64,000 bases of DNA from Brevibacillus parabrevis (lineage in GTDB: Bacteria > Bacillota > Bacilli > Brevibacillales > Brevibacillaceae): NCBI RefSeq assembly GCF_003710905.1, contig NZ_RHHV01000023.1:110887-174886 (forward strand), read 5' to 3'. The notes beneath the pieces were generated by a model. The model worked only from the letters and a program-made list of their open reading frames with translations, was not told the origin of the DNA and searched no databases. Each line of letters starts with the position of its first letter. Positions within the stretch are counted from its first letter, which is position 1. The translations under genes were made by a program, and so were the position numbers. This document shows positions 16,804 to 25,728 of this stretch, piece by piece.

Positions 16804-17772
16804 TTACAGTTCGTCGTCAAAACCGCCAAAGTCAAAATCTGCTTCTTCCTCTTCGCTGCCATGCTCCTCTTGTGCATCGTCGGAAGCCATTTCCTCGTCT
16901 GGCGACATCAGCTCGCCAAGCAGCATGCCCCCGAGAAGCCCGGCTGCCATGCCTCCGATCATGCCGCCCATGCCGCTGCCGCGATGGCCGTGGTGACCGT
17001 AATGGCCCTGTTGGTAGGCAGACAGCTGCACGTACGGGATGGCTTGCGGGTTGTTGGCGTAATCGCGAATCTTCGCCAGCAAATAGCGGGACAACTCTTC
17101 CTCTTGTCCAGCGGCAAGCAATTCGTTTGGCACCACGATTTCTGCCTTGTACTCCTTTTCGCGGCGCAGAAAGCCACTAGCCAGATCAAGCTCCGCAAGC
17201 ATGCGCAGTTCGTCAGGAGTCGAGAAGAAGATCACTTCCAGTTCTTTGAGCGGGATTCCGAGATCGACTGCCGGGAAAAAGGCGAACTCCTGCCCGTACG
17301 GCGTCAGCTTGCCGGAATCGGCTTTTTGCCGCAGATTTGCGCGATCAAAAGCACGCAACACGCGCTCCACCCGTTCTGGCGGCAAAATTTCCAGACGGTC
17401 AAAATCAGTCGGATCGAGCGCCATTTCTACATCCAGCTTGGTTTGCAATGCAAATTGAACGGCTGGAGTAGAGATAGCCAGTCCATCCGGCATGACAAAG
17501 GAAAAAGGGATCTCTTGCACAAACGGCTTCGGCTGTACCGTAAACTGGCGGCTGATCGGGTAAACCTGCACTTGTCTGGTTACTTCTTGCCCACGCACAT
17601 TCACTCTCATGAGCAGGACAGCGCTCAGCTCGGAAATGCGCTGCTCTACGTTGCCGCCCTCAATCCGCACGACGCCTGTCACCTTTTCCCCCAGTCGGAA
17701 TCCAGGTGCGTCTAGTTGCAAATCAACAGTTGCTGCTCCTACACCGAATTTTGCCATCAGCTTTTTGAACAT
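16804..17772 (-). CDS. spo0M: sporulation-control protein Spo0M (arrestin-like)
   Basis: A 322-residue cytosolic protein of the Spo0M family. Residues 1-240 form the arrestin-like double beta domain (MFKKLMAKFGVGAATVDLQL, then GVVRIEGGN and PFSFVMPDG). The C-terminal part is unusual: a His/Gly-rich stretch (QQGHYGHHGHRGSGMGGMIGG) followed by a hydrophobic glycine-rich segment and an acidic tail (EEEEADFDFGGFDDEL). The ATG at 17772 has GGAGGAG ahead; longer upstream frames have none. Spo0M affects sporulation initiation and cytoskeletal organisation in B. subtilis by an unclear mechanism. Confidence 0.85.
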   Translation of the reverse strand: MFKKLMAKFGVGAATVDLQLDAPGFRLGEKVTGVVRIEGGNVEQRISELSAVLLMRVNVRGQEVTRQVQVYPISRQFTVQPKPFVQEIPFSFVMPDGLAISTPAVQFALQTKLDVEMALDPTDFDRLEILPPERVERVLRAFDRANLRQKADSGKLTPYGQEFAFFPAVDLGIPLKELEVIFFSTPDELRMLAELDLASGFLRREKEYKAEIVVPNELLAAGQEEELSRYLLAKIRDYANNPQAIPYVQLSAYQQGHYGHHGHRGSGMGGMIGGMAAGLLGGMLLGELMSPDEEMASDDAQEEHGSEEEEADFDFGGFDDEL

Positions 17773-17785
17773 CGGCTTCTCCTCC

Positions 17786-17809
17786 AAATATAAGCAATTA
17801 CTTATATTT
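17786..17809 (-). promoter_or_regulatory. 9-bp inverted repeat upstream of spo0M
   Basis: Perfect arms AAATATAAG (17786-17794) and CTTATATTT (17801-17809) with a 6-bp spacer, just before the spo0M ribosome site. Either an operator or a leader hairpin; no cognate regulator is identified. Confidence 0.4.
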
Positions 17810-17923
17810 ATAGTGTAGCAGAAAAAGTTCTCTTTCGTTATCGTATTCCAAATTTTCCATACAGACAGCAATATGATACAATCTTTTTATGAATAAATTT
17901 ACTTAAAAGGGGGTTGTTTCCAT

Positions 17924-18424
17924 TTGAAAATGATACTTACAGCGCTTTTGTTCCTGTTTAGTTTAACTGCATGTTCTTCTAACAATCCAGAAGAAGAACT
18001 AAAAGCGCAGTCACAGAAACTAATACTTGAATATAGTAAAATCCTTTACGAGGTTAAAAAAGAGGACTATGTCAAAACACCTGGCGACTTTACCGCCTAT
18101 ATACCAGTCATTCAGGATAAAGCCAAGCCTTATTTAACTAAGAAGGAAGAACCGGAAAGCTTGCTCAAGTTGAACATCGGTTTTGTCGCTGCTTACTTAG
18201 CATATAATGATATTTTTTTAACTGTAGAAGACGTAAAAGTTACCGATTTCGAGAGGGATGAGGCTTCAGGAGCGATTAATATTAGTTATACCATTTTATT
18301 TAAAGATTCATTGAAAAGTGAAACCAAACACCAAGCAGGCCGAGTAACCTTAGTGCCCGACGATAAAACTTTTAAGATTGATTACTATTGGGATGATGTC
18401 AGAACCAATCAATTTAAAAGCTGA
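17924..18424 (+). CDS. small lipoprotein, unknown
   Basis: A 166-residue lipoprotein. A short signal sequence ends in lipobox LTAC (Cys17), followed by SSNNPEEEL. The mature part is charged and mixed alpha/beta; no family is recognised. The TTG at 17924 is chosen because AAAGGGGG lies 10 nt ahead; the ATG at 17930 is an alternative. Base composition is visibly AT-richer than its neighbours, which fits recent acquisition. It has its own terminator. Confidence 0.65.
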   Translation: MKMILTALLFLFSLTACSSNNPEEELKAQSQKLILEYSKILYEVKKEDYVKTPGDFTAYIPVIQDKAKPYLTKKEEPESLLKLNIGFVAAYLAYNDIFLTVEDVKVTDFERDEASGAINISYTILFKDSLKSETKHQAGRVTLVPDDKTFKIDYYWDDVRTNQFKS

Positions 18425-18452
18425 GCTGGGTAAAGAAAACATACGGTTACGA

Positions 18453-18494
18453 AAAAGAGAAGCACTACTGATTCGATCAGAGTGCTTCTCTTTT
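18453..18494. terminator. bidirectional terminator
   Basis: A 14-bp perfect stem AAAAGAGAAGCACT / AGTGCTTCTCTTTT. It serves the lipoprotein gene and the convergent small gene. Confidence 0.85.
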
Positions 18495-18513
18495 CATTGA
18501 TTTGCTTGTGTGA

Positions 18514-18816
18514 TTAAGGAATGAAATCAAATCCTGGAAGGGTTCTTTTGGATGTATTGTTGATGTCAGACGGGTCAACATGGATCGTAATAATCCCGCT
18601 CTGTCCGGCACCGTTCATATAATGATTTGTTAAATAATCCAAAATAGGCTCGCCGAGCTGTGGAGCACCGCTACACGCAAATAAATCGCCACATCTACAC
18701 TTGTAATAACTCCAATGTGAATTGATGGTATTTCCAGTGTATTTGTTCTTGATGATAGCCCTCGACACCATGTACATCTTATGAACCCCATACAAAGTAC
18801 AATCTCCTGTCGCCAT
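18514..18816 (-). CDS. 100-residue protein of unknown function
   Basis: A small protein with strong AAGGAGG 7-8 nt before the ATG. It contains a cysteine cluster (YKCRCGDLFACSG, residues about 38-50), no signal peptide and no membrane span. I do not recognise the family; the CxC plus later Cys could bind metal (inference). It lies in the same AT-rich patch as the lipoprotein gene and converges with it. About 190 bp separate it from the arginase-like gene. Confidence 0.55.
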   Translation of the reverse strand: MATGDCTLYGVHKMYMVSRAIIKNKYTGNTINSHWSYYKCRCGDLFACSGAPQLGEPILDYLTNHYMNGAGQSGIITIHVDPSDINNTSKRTLPGFDFIP

Positions 18817-19006
18817 AAGTAATTCCTCCTTAATTGTAGTAGAGACAATAGATTTTTTGTCTCGTCATATAACAAGGAGAAATTAAGGGCAACATTTACA
18901 ACCATCTTCACAAAAAAATCTACTCATTATGTTCTTTAGAGAATAAATGACTTTAATAGCTGGCGGTTCTGAAGTTTTAATTCCAACGCCATGTTATCCA
19001 GGTTCT

Positions 19007-19879
19007 TTATCCAGAAATGTCGTTGCGTGCCCCCGTAGCGCGAGTAGCCAATGCGCGAGCGAGCAATTGCGCCAAGTTGGCGGCGTATTTCCCTTCCGTA
19101 TCCCTGAGAGCGGAAAACTCCGTCACTTCCAGTCCCGTGACGCGCCGATCGCTGACTACAGTCGCAAGCAGCATCTCCGCTTCCTCCAGGGAAAGCCCGA
19201 TCTCGCTTGGCGAATAGGCCGCAGCCATCGCTTCCTTGTTCATCACATCCACGTCAAAATGAACGAGTATGCGGGCATCTGGCGGAATCTCCTGCATGAT
19301 CCGGGTGATGGATTCGTGTACGCCTGCCCTTTTGAGCTGCTCCAGCAACGTGATCTCCACTCCGTACGTTTCCGCAGGCGGTTGCTGACAGCCCGCCAAC
19401 CGGATTCGCTCTGCACGCCAACCGCTGCGTTCAATCCATTGCCCCTGATCTTGCAGCAAAAACCACAGTCCCATCCCTGCCGCTCCAATGCAGCGCGAAG
19501 CAGAAGGCACTACCGCGTCCAAATGCCCGTCGATGACCAACAAGTACGCCTTTTCTTGGTGACGCGCCTGGTGGGCCAAAGCCGTCCCGACGATCAGGCT
19601 ACAGTCGCCGCCAAGCATCAGGACGATCTCGTCGTCGCTTGCAAACCACGCCTGCGCTTCTTTCCCAAGCACGTCCCACAGCATGCACGGCGCAGGCCAA
19701 TTGCGAACAGGCGGAATATTGTGACGAGGCAAATAATCAGGTAGCCTCAAATCGCCGCTATCCGCCACTGTCAAGCCAGCTTGCTGCAATTGCTCGATGA
19801 GCCCCGCTTTTCTCAGTGCGTCCGGGGCCAGCTCCGTTCCAGACACATACGCTCCCGTGAAATGCGGGATACCAGCCAC
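19007..19879 (-). CDS. arginase/agmatinase-family protein with an altered metal ligand
   Basis: A 290-residue ureohydrolase-fold protein. The three family blocks are present: LMLGGDCS (canonical GGDH), VIDGHLD (canonical DAHxD) and HFDVDVMNKE (canonical FDxDxxDP). Five of six Mn ligands remain; the first His is Cys. Substrate is unknown, so arginase, agmatinase or formiminoglutamase labels should be avoided. The GTG at 19879 is given as start, but GGAGGAG (19898-19904) is 18 nt away; an ATT at 19891 would sit 6 nt from it. It follows the 259-residue unknown gene by 23-35 bp, so it is probably the last gene of the kdp transcript. Confidence 0.7.
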   Translation of the reverse strand: MAGIPHFTGAYVSGTELAPDALRKAGLIEQLQQAGLTVADSGDLRLPDYLPRHNIPPVRNWPAPCMLWDVLGKEAQAWFASDDEIVLMLGGDCSLIVGTALAHQARHQEKAYLLVIDGHLDAVVPSASRCIGAAGMGLWFLLQDQGQWIERSGWRAERIRLAGCQQPPAETYGVEITLLEQLKRAGVHESITRIMQEIPPDARILVHFDVDVMNKEAMAAAYSPSEIGLSLEEAEMLLATVVSDRRVTGLEVTEFSALRDTEGKYAANLAQLLARALATRATGARNDISG

Positions 19880-19914
19880 TTTTACGTTAATAGACAGCTC
19901 CTCCAGTACCTCAT

Positions 19915-20694
19915 TTATTGGAAATCACCATCAGTATAGCACCTCGATTGGACGAACTGCATTAGTTCGTTGACAGAAGGTTTCAGCCAGCCATCAGGCA
20001 TGACAGCAGGCTCGCCGCGCAACAATTGGCAGGCAAGCGTGTTCGGATGGGCGCCCGGACTCAAAAAATACACTTGCCCTCGCGGATTCGGTACGGCATC
20101 CATCGCTTCTACACATTTGCTGACGTACGTTTGCAAAGCTTCCCGGTACACTGGCGCAGTAAGGGCCGAACCGCACCAGACGTCGATTCCGGTCAAAGCC
20201 TTGGCGTGTTGGGCATCCAGACTTTTGGCGAGAGAGCACACCACAAACAAAAGCTTGCCAGGCGCCAGCTTGTAACGCTTTTCATACTGTTTGGCAAACC
20301 GGGCAATCGTCGCATTCCACGACGGAGTATCGTAGCTGCCCAAGTCGGGAATGCATTTGATCGCCGCGACCGTCTGTTCCTGCACTTGCAAAAACAGCAG
20401 GCCGTCCATCACTTGAAAAGAAATCCCTGCAATCCGCTCTGCCAGAAACGCCCCCATCCGCTCGTGCATGACGCGGGAGATTCGCTGGGACGATTTGCGC
20501 TTCAGCTTTTGCCTCACCCGGATTTCTTCTTCCTCGACGTAAATTCGTATCAGTTCTAAAAACAGCAATGCTTCTGTACTCGGCTCCGGCTGGCTCTTCT
20601 GGTCCTGTCCGGCGCACTCATTGATCAGGCACTCCAAACGGCTGTAGGCGTCTGCCAGGCTTTTCGCCCATTGCCCTGCTTTTTCTGTGCCCAT
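19915..20694 (-). CDS. 259-residue protein of unknown function in the kdp transcript
   Basis: A cytosolic protein with no signal peptide or membrane helix. The N-terminal half is helical and charged (EEEEIRVRQKLKRKSSQR). The C-terminal half is alpha/beta with GKLLFVVCSLAKSLDAQ and VYFLSPGAHPNTLACQLL. I do not recognise a family. It begins 13 bp after the KdpD-like gene with no terminator between, and the arginase-like gene follows closely, so the three are likely co-expressed. Whether it acts in potassium control or with the arginase-like protein cannot be told. Confidence 0.6.
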   Translation of the reverse strand: MGTEKAGQWAKSLADAYSRLECLINECAGQDQKSQPEPSTEALLFLELIRIYVEEEEIRVRQKLKRKSSQRISRVMHERMGAFLAERIAGISFQVMDGLLFLQVQEQTVAAIKCIPDLGSYDTPSWNATIARFAKQYEKRYKLAPGKLLFVVCSLAKSLDAQHAKALTGIDVWCGSALTAPVYREALQTYVSKCVEAMDAVPNPRGQVYFLSPGAHPNTLACQLLRGEPAVMPDGWLKPSVNELMQFVQSRCYTDGDFQ

Positions 20695-20707
20695 TGTGAT
20701 CCTCCCT

Positions 20708-23041
20708 TTACCTCATATCCGGCATCTGATCGGCTACGACGAGGACGTCCATGTGCCGAGCCTCGCGCAGCAATCGCTGGACGACCGAGCCTTCGCGTAT
20801 TTCCTTCCACCTCGTCCGCGCCGATTGTCCGATAATGACCTGTGTCGTGCCTTTTTCGTTCATCTGCTTGATCAACTGGGTAAAAACTTTGCGCCTTCCC
20901 GCTGCTTCGTATTGTTCAAAGCGACCTCCCAGCCGCTTGGTCAACGCGCGCAGCTTTGCCAGTTGCGCCTCTTCCTCTTCGGTAAGCGGCTCGTGATCCT
21001 TGACGTACGCCACATGCCAAACGGCCTTGAGCCGATAGGCAAGACGAAAGCCCCTGCGAATCAGCCGCTCACTGTCGGAACGCAAATTGACGCAAACAAA
21101 AATGACCTCCTGTTGTCGCCACGGCCCCCTGAGCGTCCGCCGCTCCCACGCCTCCAGCCGCTCGTCAACGTCGTCTGCCACTTCGCGCAAAGCCAATTCC
21201 CGCAGCGCTATCAAATTGCCCGTCCGGAAAAAATTCGCCAGAGACTGCTCCACCTTTTCCAGCGCGTAAATGTTTCCCTCGCGCATTCGTTGCCGCAGCG
21301 CTTTCGGGGAAATATCAATCAGCTCAACCTCGTCCGCCTGATGCAAAATATGGTCGGGCACTGTTTCCCGCACACGTACTCCCGTAATTTGTTCGACGCT
21401 GTCATTCAGACTTTCCAGATGCTGAATATTCATCGTGGAAATCACGGAAATACCTGCTGCAAGCAGCTTCTCCACATCTTGATACCTTTTTTCGCGCTCG
21501 CTCCCGGGCACATTCGTATGCGCCAGCTCGTCGACCAGGACGACCTCGGGATTGCGCCGAATGATTTCGTCCGTGTCCATCTCCGTCAAGGTCACGTTTT
21601 TGTACGGGATGCGCTTGCGCGGAATCAGGGGCAGTCCGCCGACCTGCTCGATCGTTTCTTTTCGCCCGTGCGTTTCCAGCAGGCCGATCACTACATCGAT
21701 GCCATTTTCGGCCAGCTCGTTTCCTTCCCGCAGCATCGTGTAAGTTTTGCCCACGCCAGGCGCTGCCCCGACGTATACCTTTAACGCTCCACGCCTGATT
21801 TTTCCGATCTCCTGCTCCATTTCTTCCTGCGACAGGCGGCGATACGGATTGATTGTTTCCGTAGTGTGGCGCTTGGCTGGCATCACTCGCTCCCCGTCGC
21901 GCTCTGAGCGGTCGGCGACAATTAAAATATCGATATTTTTCGTTTTCCGGAGAATTTTATGGACGATCGAGCCGTGCCAAATTTCTTCCCAGCGGGTTCG
22001 CTTCGACTGCCCCATGACGATCCGGGTTACATTGCGCGCCATCGCGTAGGCGACCAGCTCGCTTGCCACGTCCTTTTCCCGCTGCAAAGGCGTTTCCTCA
22101 AACGTACCGCCTACCTTGTCAACCAGCTTTGCAATCGCTCTGCGAAAAGTCGCTTCTTCTTTGCCCAGCTTTTTGGAGGCCGGACGAAAGCAGACGACCA
22201 ACAGCTCTCCGCCGAGCCGCTTGGCAACCTGTTGTCCGCGCCGCACCAGGATGGAGCCGTTCCAATGATACTGGGCCGATACCAAAATGCGCTCGGTTGC
22301 CCCGGATGCTCCCACCATGCCGTGCTTCTCGCGGTACTCCTCCAAATCTTCGTTCACGCCTGTGGCTACGAACCGCAGCGCCAGCTCGCGCAGCACATGC
22401 AGATTGTCTCTGCGCAGCAAGGGATGGTTGCTGCGCATCGAAGCAGCACCATCCTCTTCCTGCAACCGTTTCAGGATCGCTTCCGGCGTCACGTCCAGTA
22501 GCTTTACCTCGTCGGCAAGAGCCAGCGTCTCTTCCGGCACGCACTGATCGATGTGCACCTGTGCGCGGGTCAGTCGTTCCGCCATCTCTTTCATTCCCGC
22601 CAATTCGTAAATGTTGACGGTCCCAATCACGCTGATATTGTGGTCGAGCAAATAACGAACGTCATCGAGCCGGGTCGGGCGTGGCGCATCCGGACGGTTC
22701 CGGTGAGCCAGCCCGTCCACCAGCACGACTTCGGGATCTCGCTCCAAAATTTTGCCGACATCCAGGTCATGCTTCGCCTCGCCTTGCGCATGCCAGAGAA
22801 GGGAAGGGATTTCCTCCAGACCTTCCCGCTTGGGAGCAAGCTTCGGCGATGCGGCCGCACCGGAAGCGGCGATGACTACGTCGATTCCTTTTTTTCGGAG
22901 ACTCTGCCCTTCCATCAGCAGATGATACGTTTTCCCTGAGCCGCTCACTGCCCCCAGAATGATTTTCAGCCTGCCCCGGTGCATTCTGGAGATGGACTGC
23001 AAGATTTCTTCCGGGGTCTTTCGGCGAAACTGCTCGACCAT
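20708..23041 (-). CDS. tandem KdpD-Usp protein lacking the kinase module
   Basis: A 777-residue cytosolic protein made of two copies of the KdpD N-terminal region. Copy 1 (about 1-390) has Walker A GAVSGSGKT (30-38), a diverged Walker B region (VVLVDGLAHRN) and a Usp-like domain. Copy 2 (about 405-777) is nearer the norm: GAAPGVGKT (425-433), VVLVDELAHTN, then a second Usp-like domain ending in VVADQMPDMR. There are no transmembrane helices, GAF, HisKA or HATPase domains, and no kdpE nearby. In full KdpD these regions sense ATP and, in S. aureus, c-di-AMP through the Usp domain. It is probably a regulatory subunit for the Kdp pump rather than a kinase (inference). It follows kdpC by 16 bp. 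Confidence 0.85.
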   Translation of the reverse strand: MVEQFRRKTPEEILQSISRMHRGRLKIILGAVSGSGKTYHLLMEGQSLRKKGIDVVIAASGAAASPKLAPKREGLEEIPSLLWHAQGEAKHDLDVGKILERDPEVVLVDGLAHRNRPDAPRPTRLDDVRYLLDHNISVIGTVNIYELAGMKEMAERLTRAQVHIDQCVPEETLALADEVKLLDVTPEAILKRLQEEDGAASMRSNHPLLRRDNLHVLRELALRFVATGVNEDLEEYREKHGMVGASGATERILVSAQYHWNGSILVRRGQQVAKRLGGELLVVCFRPASKKLGKEEATFRRAIAKLVDKVGGTFEETPLQREKDVASELVAYAMARNVTRIVMGQSKRTRWEEIWHGSIVHKILRKTKNIDILIVADRSERDGERVMPAKRHTTETINPYRRLSQEEMEQEIGKIRRGALKVYVGAAPGVGKTYTMLREGNELAENGIDVVIGLLETHGRKETIEQVGGLPLIPRKRIPYKNVTLTEMDTDEIIRRNPEVVLVDELAHTNVPGSEREKRYQDVEKLLAAGISVISTMNIQHLESLNDSVEQITGVRVRETVPDHILHQADEVELIDISPKALRQRMREGNIYALEKVEQSLANFFRTGNLIALRELALREVADDVDERLEAWERRTLRGPWRQQEVIFVCVNLRSDSERLIRRGFRLAYRLKAVWHVAYVKDHEPLTEEEEAQLAKLRALTKRLGGRFEQYEAAGRRKVFTQLIKQMNEKGTTQVIIGQSARTRWKEIREGSVVQRLLREARHMDVLVVADQMPDMR

Positions 23042-23057
23042 CTCGCAGCCCTCCTGT

Positions 23058-23618
23058 TTATTTCAGCTGATCCAAAGCCAGATTCAGCTTCAGTACGTTG
23101 ACTCGCGGTTCTCCAAATACTCCCATGCTTCTTCCTTCCGTGTTTTCCGCAACCAAAGCCTGAACTTTTGCCGGATCGAGATTGCGCGCCTTCGCAACGC
23201 GCTGCACCTGAATGGCTGCCGCTTTTGGCGAGATGTGCGGATCAAGGCCCGAACCGGAGTTGGTCAGCAAATCGGCCGGGATATCTGCTTGCGCGACGCC
23301 CGGGTTGGCAGCCAGGAAAGCAGCGATGTCTTTTTGCACGCGCTCGGTCAGTGCCGGGTTGGATGGCGCGTAGTTGTTCGAGCCAGAGCCTGCTGCATTG
23401 TTGTCGATAGACGAGATGCGGCCCCAGAAATATTGCGGATCGGTGAACGTTTGCCCGATCAGCTCGGAGCCGACTACTTTGCCGTTCGCATCGGCAATCA
23501 GACTGCCGCTCGCCTGCGTCGGCATGACGACCTGCGCCACCCCTGTCATCGCAAGCGGGTAAATCAGTCCGCATATGAGCAGTAAAACGACAGACAATCG
23601 GAGGTTTTTCAAAATCAT
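23058..23618 (-). CDS. kdpC: K+-transporting ATPase subunit C
   Basis: The 186-residue single-span subunit that stabilises the Kdp complex and aids ATP binding. N-terminal membrane helix (about 8-30), then the conserved blocks GSELIGQTFTDPQYFWGR, SGSNNYAPSNP, DLLTNSGSGLDPHISP and VNVLKLNLALD. Length is normal. An AGGTGA ribosome site precedes the ATG. It lies 44 bp after kdpB. Confidence 0.95.
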   Translation of the reverse strand: MILKNLRLSVVLLLICGLIYPLAMTGVAQVVMPTQASGSLIADANGKVVGSELIGQTFTDPQYFWGRISSIDNNAAGSGSNNYAPSNPALTERVQKDIAAFLAANPGVAQADIPADLLTNSGSGLDPHISPKAAAIQVQRVAKARNLDPAKVQALVAENTEGRSMGVFGEPRVNVLKLNLALDQLK

Positions 23619-23662
23619 GGATATTCACCTTTGCTTTCCTGTTTCGATTGTGGCGGTTTCGC

Positions 23663-25702
23663 CTATACGAGATTCAATCCGACCAGCACCAGGTCAATCA
23701 GCTTGATGCCGACAAAAGGCACCAGAATGCCGCCCAAACCATAGATCACCAGATTGCGGCTGAGCAGCTTGGTCGCGCTCATCGGCGAGTATTTTACGCC
23801 TTTCATCGCCAGCGGAATCAAGATCGGAATGATGATCGCGTTGAAGATCAGCGCGGACAAAATGGCGCTCTGCGGCGTAGCCAAGCCCATGATGTTGAGG
23901 GCGTTCATTTGCGGGATCGCCAGCATGAACATCGCCGGAATGATCGCAAAATACTTCGCCACGTCGTTTGCGATACTGAAAGTCGTCAGTGCGCCGCGCG
24001 TCATCAAAAGCTGCTTGCCGATCGCCACTACCTCAATAATTTTCGTCGGGTCGGAATCGAGGTCGACCATGTTGGCCGCTTCCTTCGCCGCAACCGTCCC
24101 GCTGTTCATCGCCAGACCGACATCCGCCTGGGCGAGCGCTGGCGCATCATTCGTGCCATCGCCTGTCATCGCGACCAGTTTGCCCGCTGCCTGTTCTTTG
24201 CGGATCAAGGCAATCTTGTCCTCCGGCTTCGCTTCCGCCACAAAATCGTCTACCCCTGCCTCGCGGGCAATCGTCGCTGCTGTGAGCGGATTATCCCCCG
24301 TGCACATCACCGTGCGAATCCCCATGCGTCGCAGTTCTTCAAAGCGCTCTCTCATCCCCGGTTTGACGGTATCCTTCAAATAAATCAGCCCGAGAATGAC
24401 ATTTCCCTCCACCACTGCCAGCGGCGTTCCGCCTGCGGTTGCGATCCGGTTTGCCTTTTCGTCGAGGTCTGCCGGGATACGGCCTCCCAATTCCTTGACG
24501 TACGTTTTGATCGCGTCTACTGCACCTTTGCGAATTTGCGTGCCGTTTGCCAAATTCGTGCCGCTCATGCGCGTCTCGGCTCTAAATTCCACGCCCTCTG
24601 CGCCCGGCAGTTCCAGCTCGCTTGCTGCAAGACCTTGCTTTTTCGCCAGTTCCACAATCGAGCGGCCTTCCGGTGTTTCATCGAGTATGGAGCTTTGTGC
24701 TGCCGCCCTGTTCAAAGCGTCTGCCTTGCTGTTGCCCACTGGCACAAATTCCGCTGCCATGCGGTTTCCGTGGGTGATCGTGCCCGTTTTGTCCAAAATA
24801 ATCGTGTTGATGTCGCCCGAAGCTTCCACCGCTTTCCCCGACATCGCAATGACGTTGAACTGCGTAACCCGGTCCATCCCGGCAATCCCGATGGCGGAAA
24901 GCAAACCGCCAATCGTCGTCGGAATCAGGCAGACGAGCAAAGCCACGAGCGTAGCAATCGGAATGGCGGCATTGACGTAGCTTGCGATCGGCTGCAAAGT
25001 CGTGCAGACGATCAGGAAAATCAACGTCAAGCTGACCAGCAACGTATTGAGCGCAATTTCGTTCGGAGTTTTTTGCCGTTTGGCACCTTCGACCAAAGAA
25101 ATCATCCGGTCGAGGAACGACTCGCCAGGATCAGTCGTCACACGGACGCGAATCCGGTCGCTCACTACACGCGTACCGCCTGTAACGGAGCTGAAATCGC
25201 CACCCGCTTCTTTAATGACAGGCGCGGATTCACCCGTAATCGCCGACTCATCCACGGAGGCGACACCTTCGACAATCTCCCCGTCACTCGGAATCAGCTC
25301 GCCCGCTTCGACGATAACCAGATCGCCTTTGCGCAGTTCCGTCGAGCTGACCATTTGGATCGAGCCATCTTTGGCGAGCTTTCTCGCTTTTGTATCCTGC
25401 TTCGTTTTTTTCAGACTCTCAGCCTGTGCTTTTCCGCGCCCTTCTGCCAATGCCTCGGCGAAGTTGGCGAACAGAATGGTCACAAACAGGATCAGGCTGA
25501 CGATCCCGTTGTATCCGCGATCAGAGGCTCCCCCGAACAGATCGGGCAAGATCGTCAAAAGCAGGGTCACGACAAATCCGACTTCGACCACAAACATGAC
25601 CGGGTTTTTGATCATGACCCGCGGGTCCAGTTTTTTCAGCGCCTCGACAAAGGCACGCTGGTACAAATCTTTTGGAAACGCAACCGTGCGCGTTCTGCTC
25701 AT
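23663..25702 (-). CDS. kdpB: K+-transporting ATPase catalytic subunit B
   Basis: The 679-residue P-type ATPase subunit that drives KdpFABC. Key residues: TGESAPV actuator loop, DKTGTITHG with phosphorylated Asp304, and the hinge MTGDGTNDAPALAQADVG. Membrane residues NPVMFVVEVG and LIPTTIGGLLSAIGIAGMD are typical. The ATG at 25702 has AAAGGAGA ahead; an in-frame start 15 codons earlier lies against the end of kdpA and lacks a site. Length fits the family. A decayed paralogue lies at 29292-30560. Confidence 0.96.
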   Translation of the reverse strand: MSRTRTVAFPKDLYQRAFVEALKKLDPRVMIKNPVMFVVEVGFVVTLLLTILPDLFGGASDRGYNGIVSLILFVTILFANFAEALAEGRGKAQAESLKKTKQDTKARKLAKDGSIQMVSSTELRKGDLVIVEAGELIPSDGEIVEGVASVDESAITGESAPVIKEAGGDFSSVTGGTRVVSDRIRVRVTTDPGESFLDRMISLVEGAKRQKTPNEIALNTLLVSLTLIFLIVCTTLQPIASYVNAAIPIATLVALLVCLIPTTIGGLLSAIGIAGMDRVTQFNVIAMSGKAVEASGDINTIILDKTGTITHGNRMAAEFVPVGNSKADALNRAAAQSSILDETPEGRSIVELAKKQGLAASELELPGAEGVEFRAETRMSGTNLANGTQIRKGAVDAIKTYVKELGGRIPADLDEKANRIATAGGTPLAVVEGNVILGLIYLKDTVKPGMRERFEELRRMGIRTVMCTGDNPLTAATIAREAGVDDFVAEAKPEDKIALIRKEQAAGKLVAMTGDGTNDAPALAQADVGLAMNSGTVAAKEAANMVDLDSDPTKIIEVVAIGKQLLMTRGALTTFSIANDVAKYFAIIPAMFMLAIPQMNALNIMGLATPQSAILSALIFNAIIIPILIPLAMKGVKYSPMSATKLLSRNLVIYGLGGILVPFVGIKLIDLVLVGLNLV

Positions 25703-25728
25703 TGGAAATATCTCCTTTGCCTTTTGAA

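Noticed and set aside
20708..23041. Annotation as sensor histidine kinase KdpD
   Set aside because: No HisKA, HATPase or membrane segment is present; only the N-terminal KdpD and Usp domains occur, twice.
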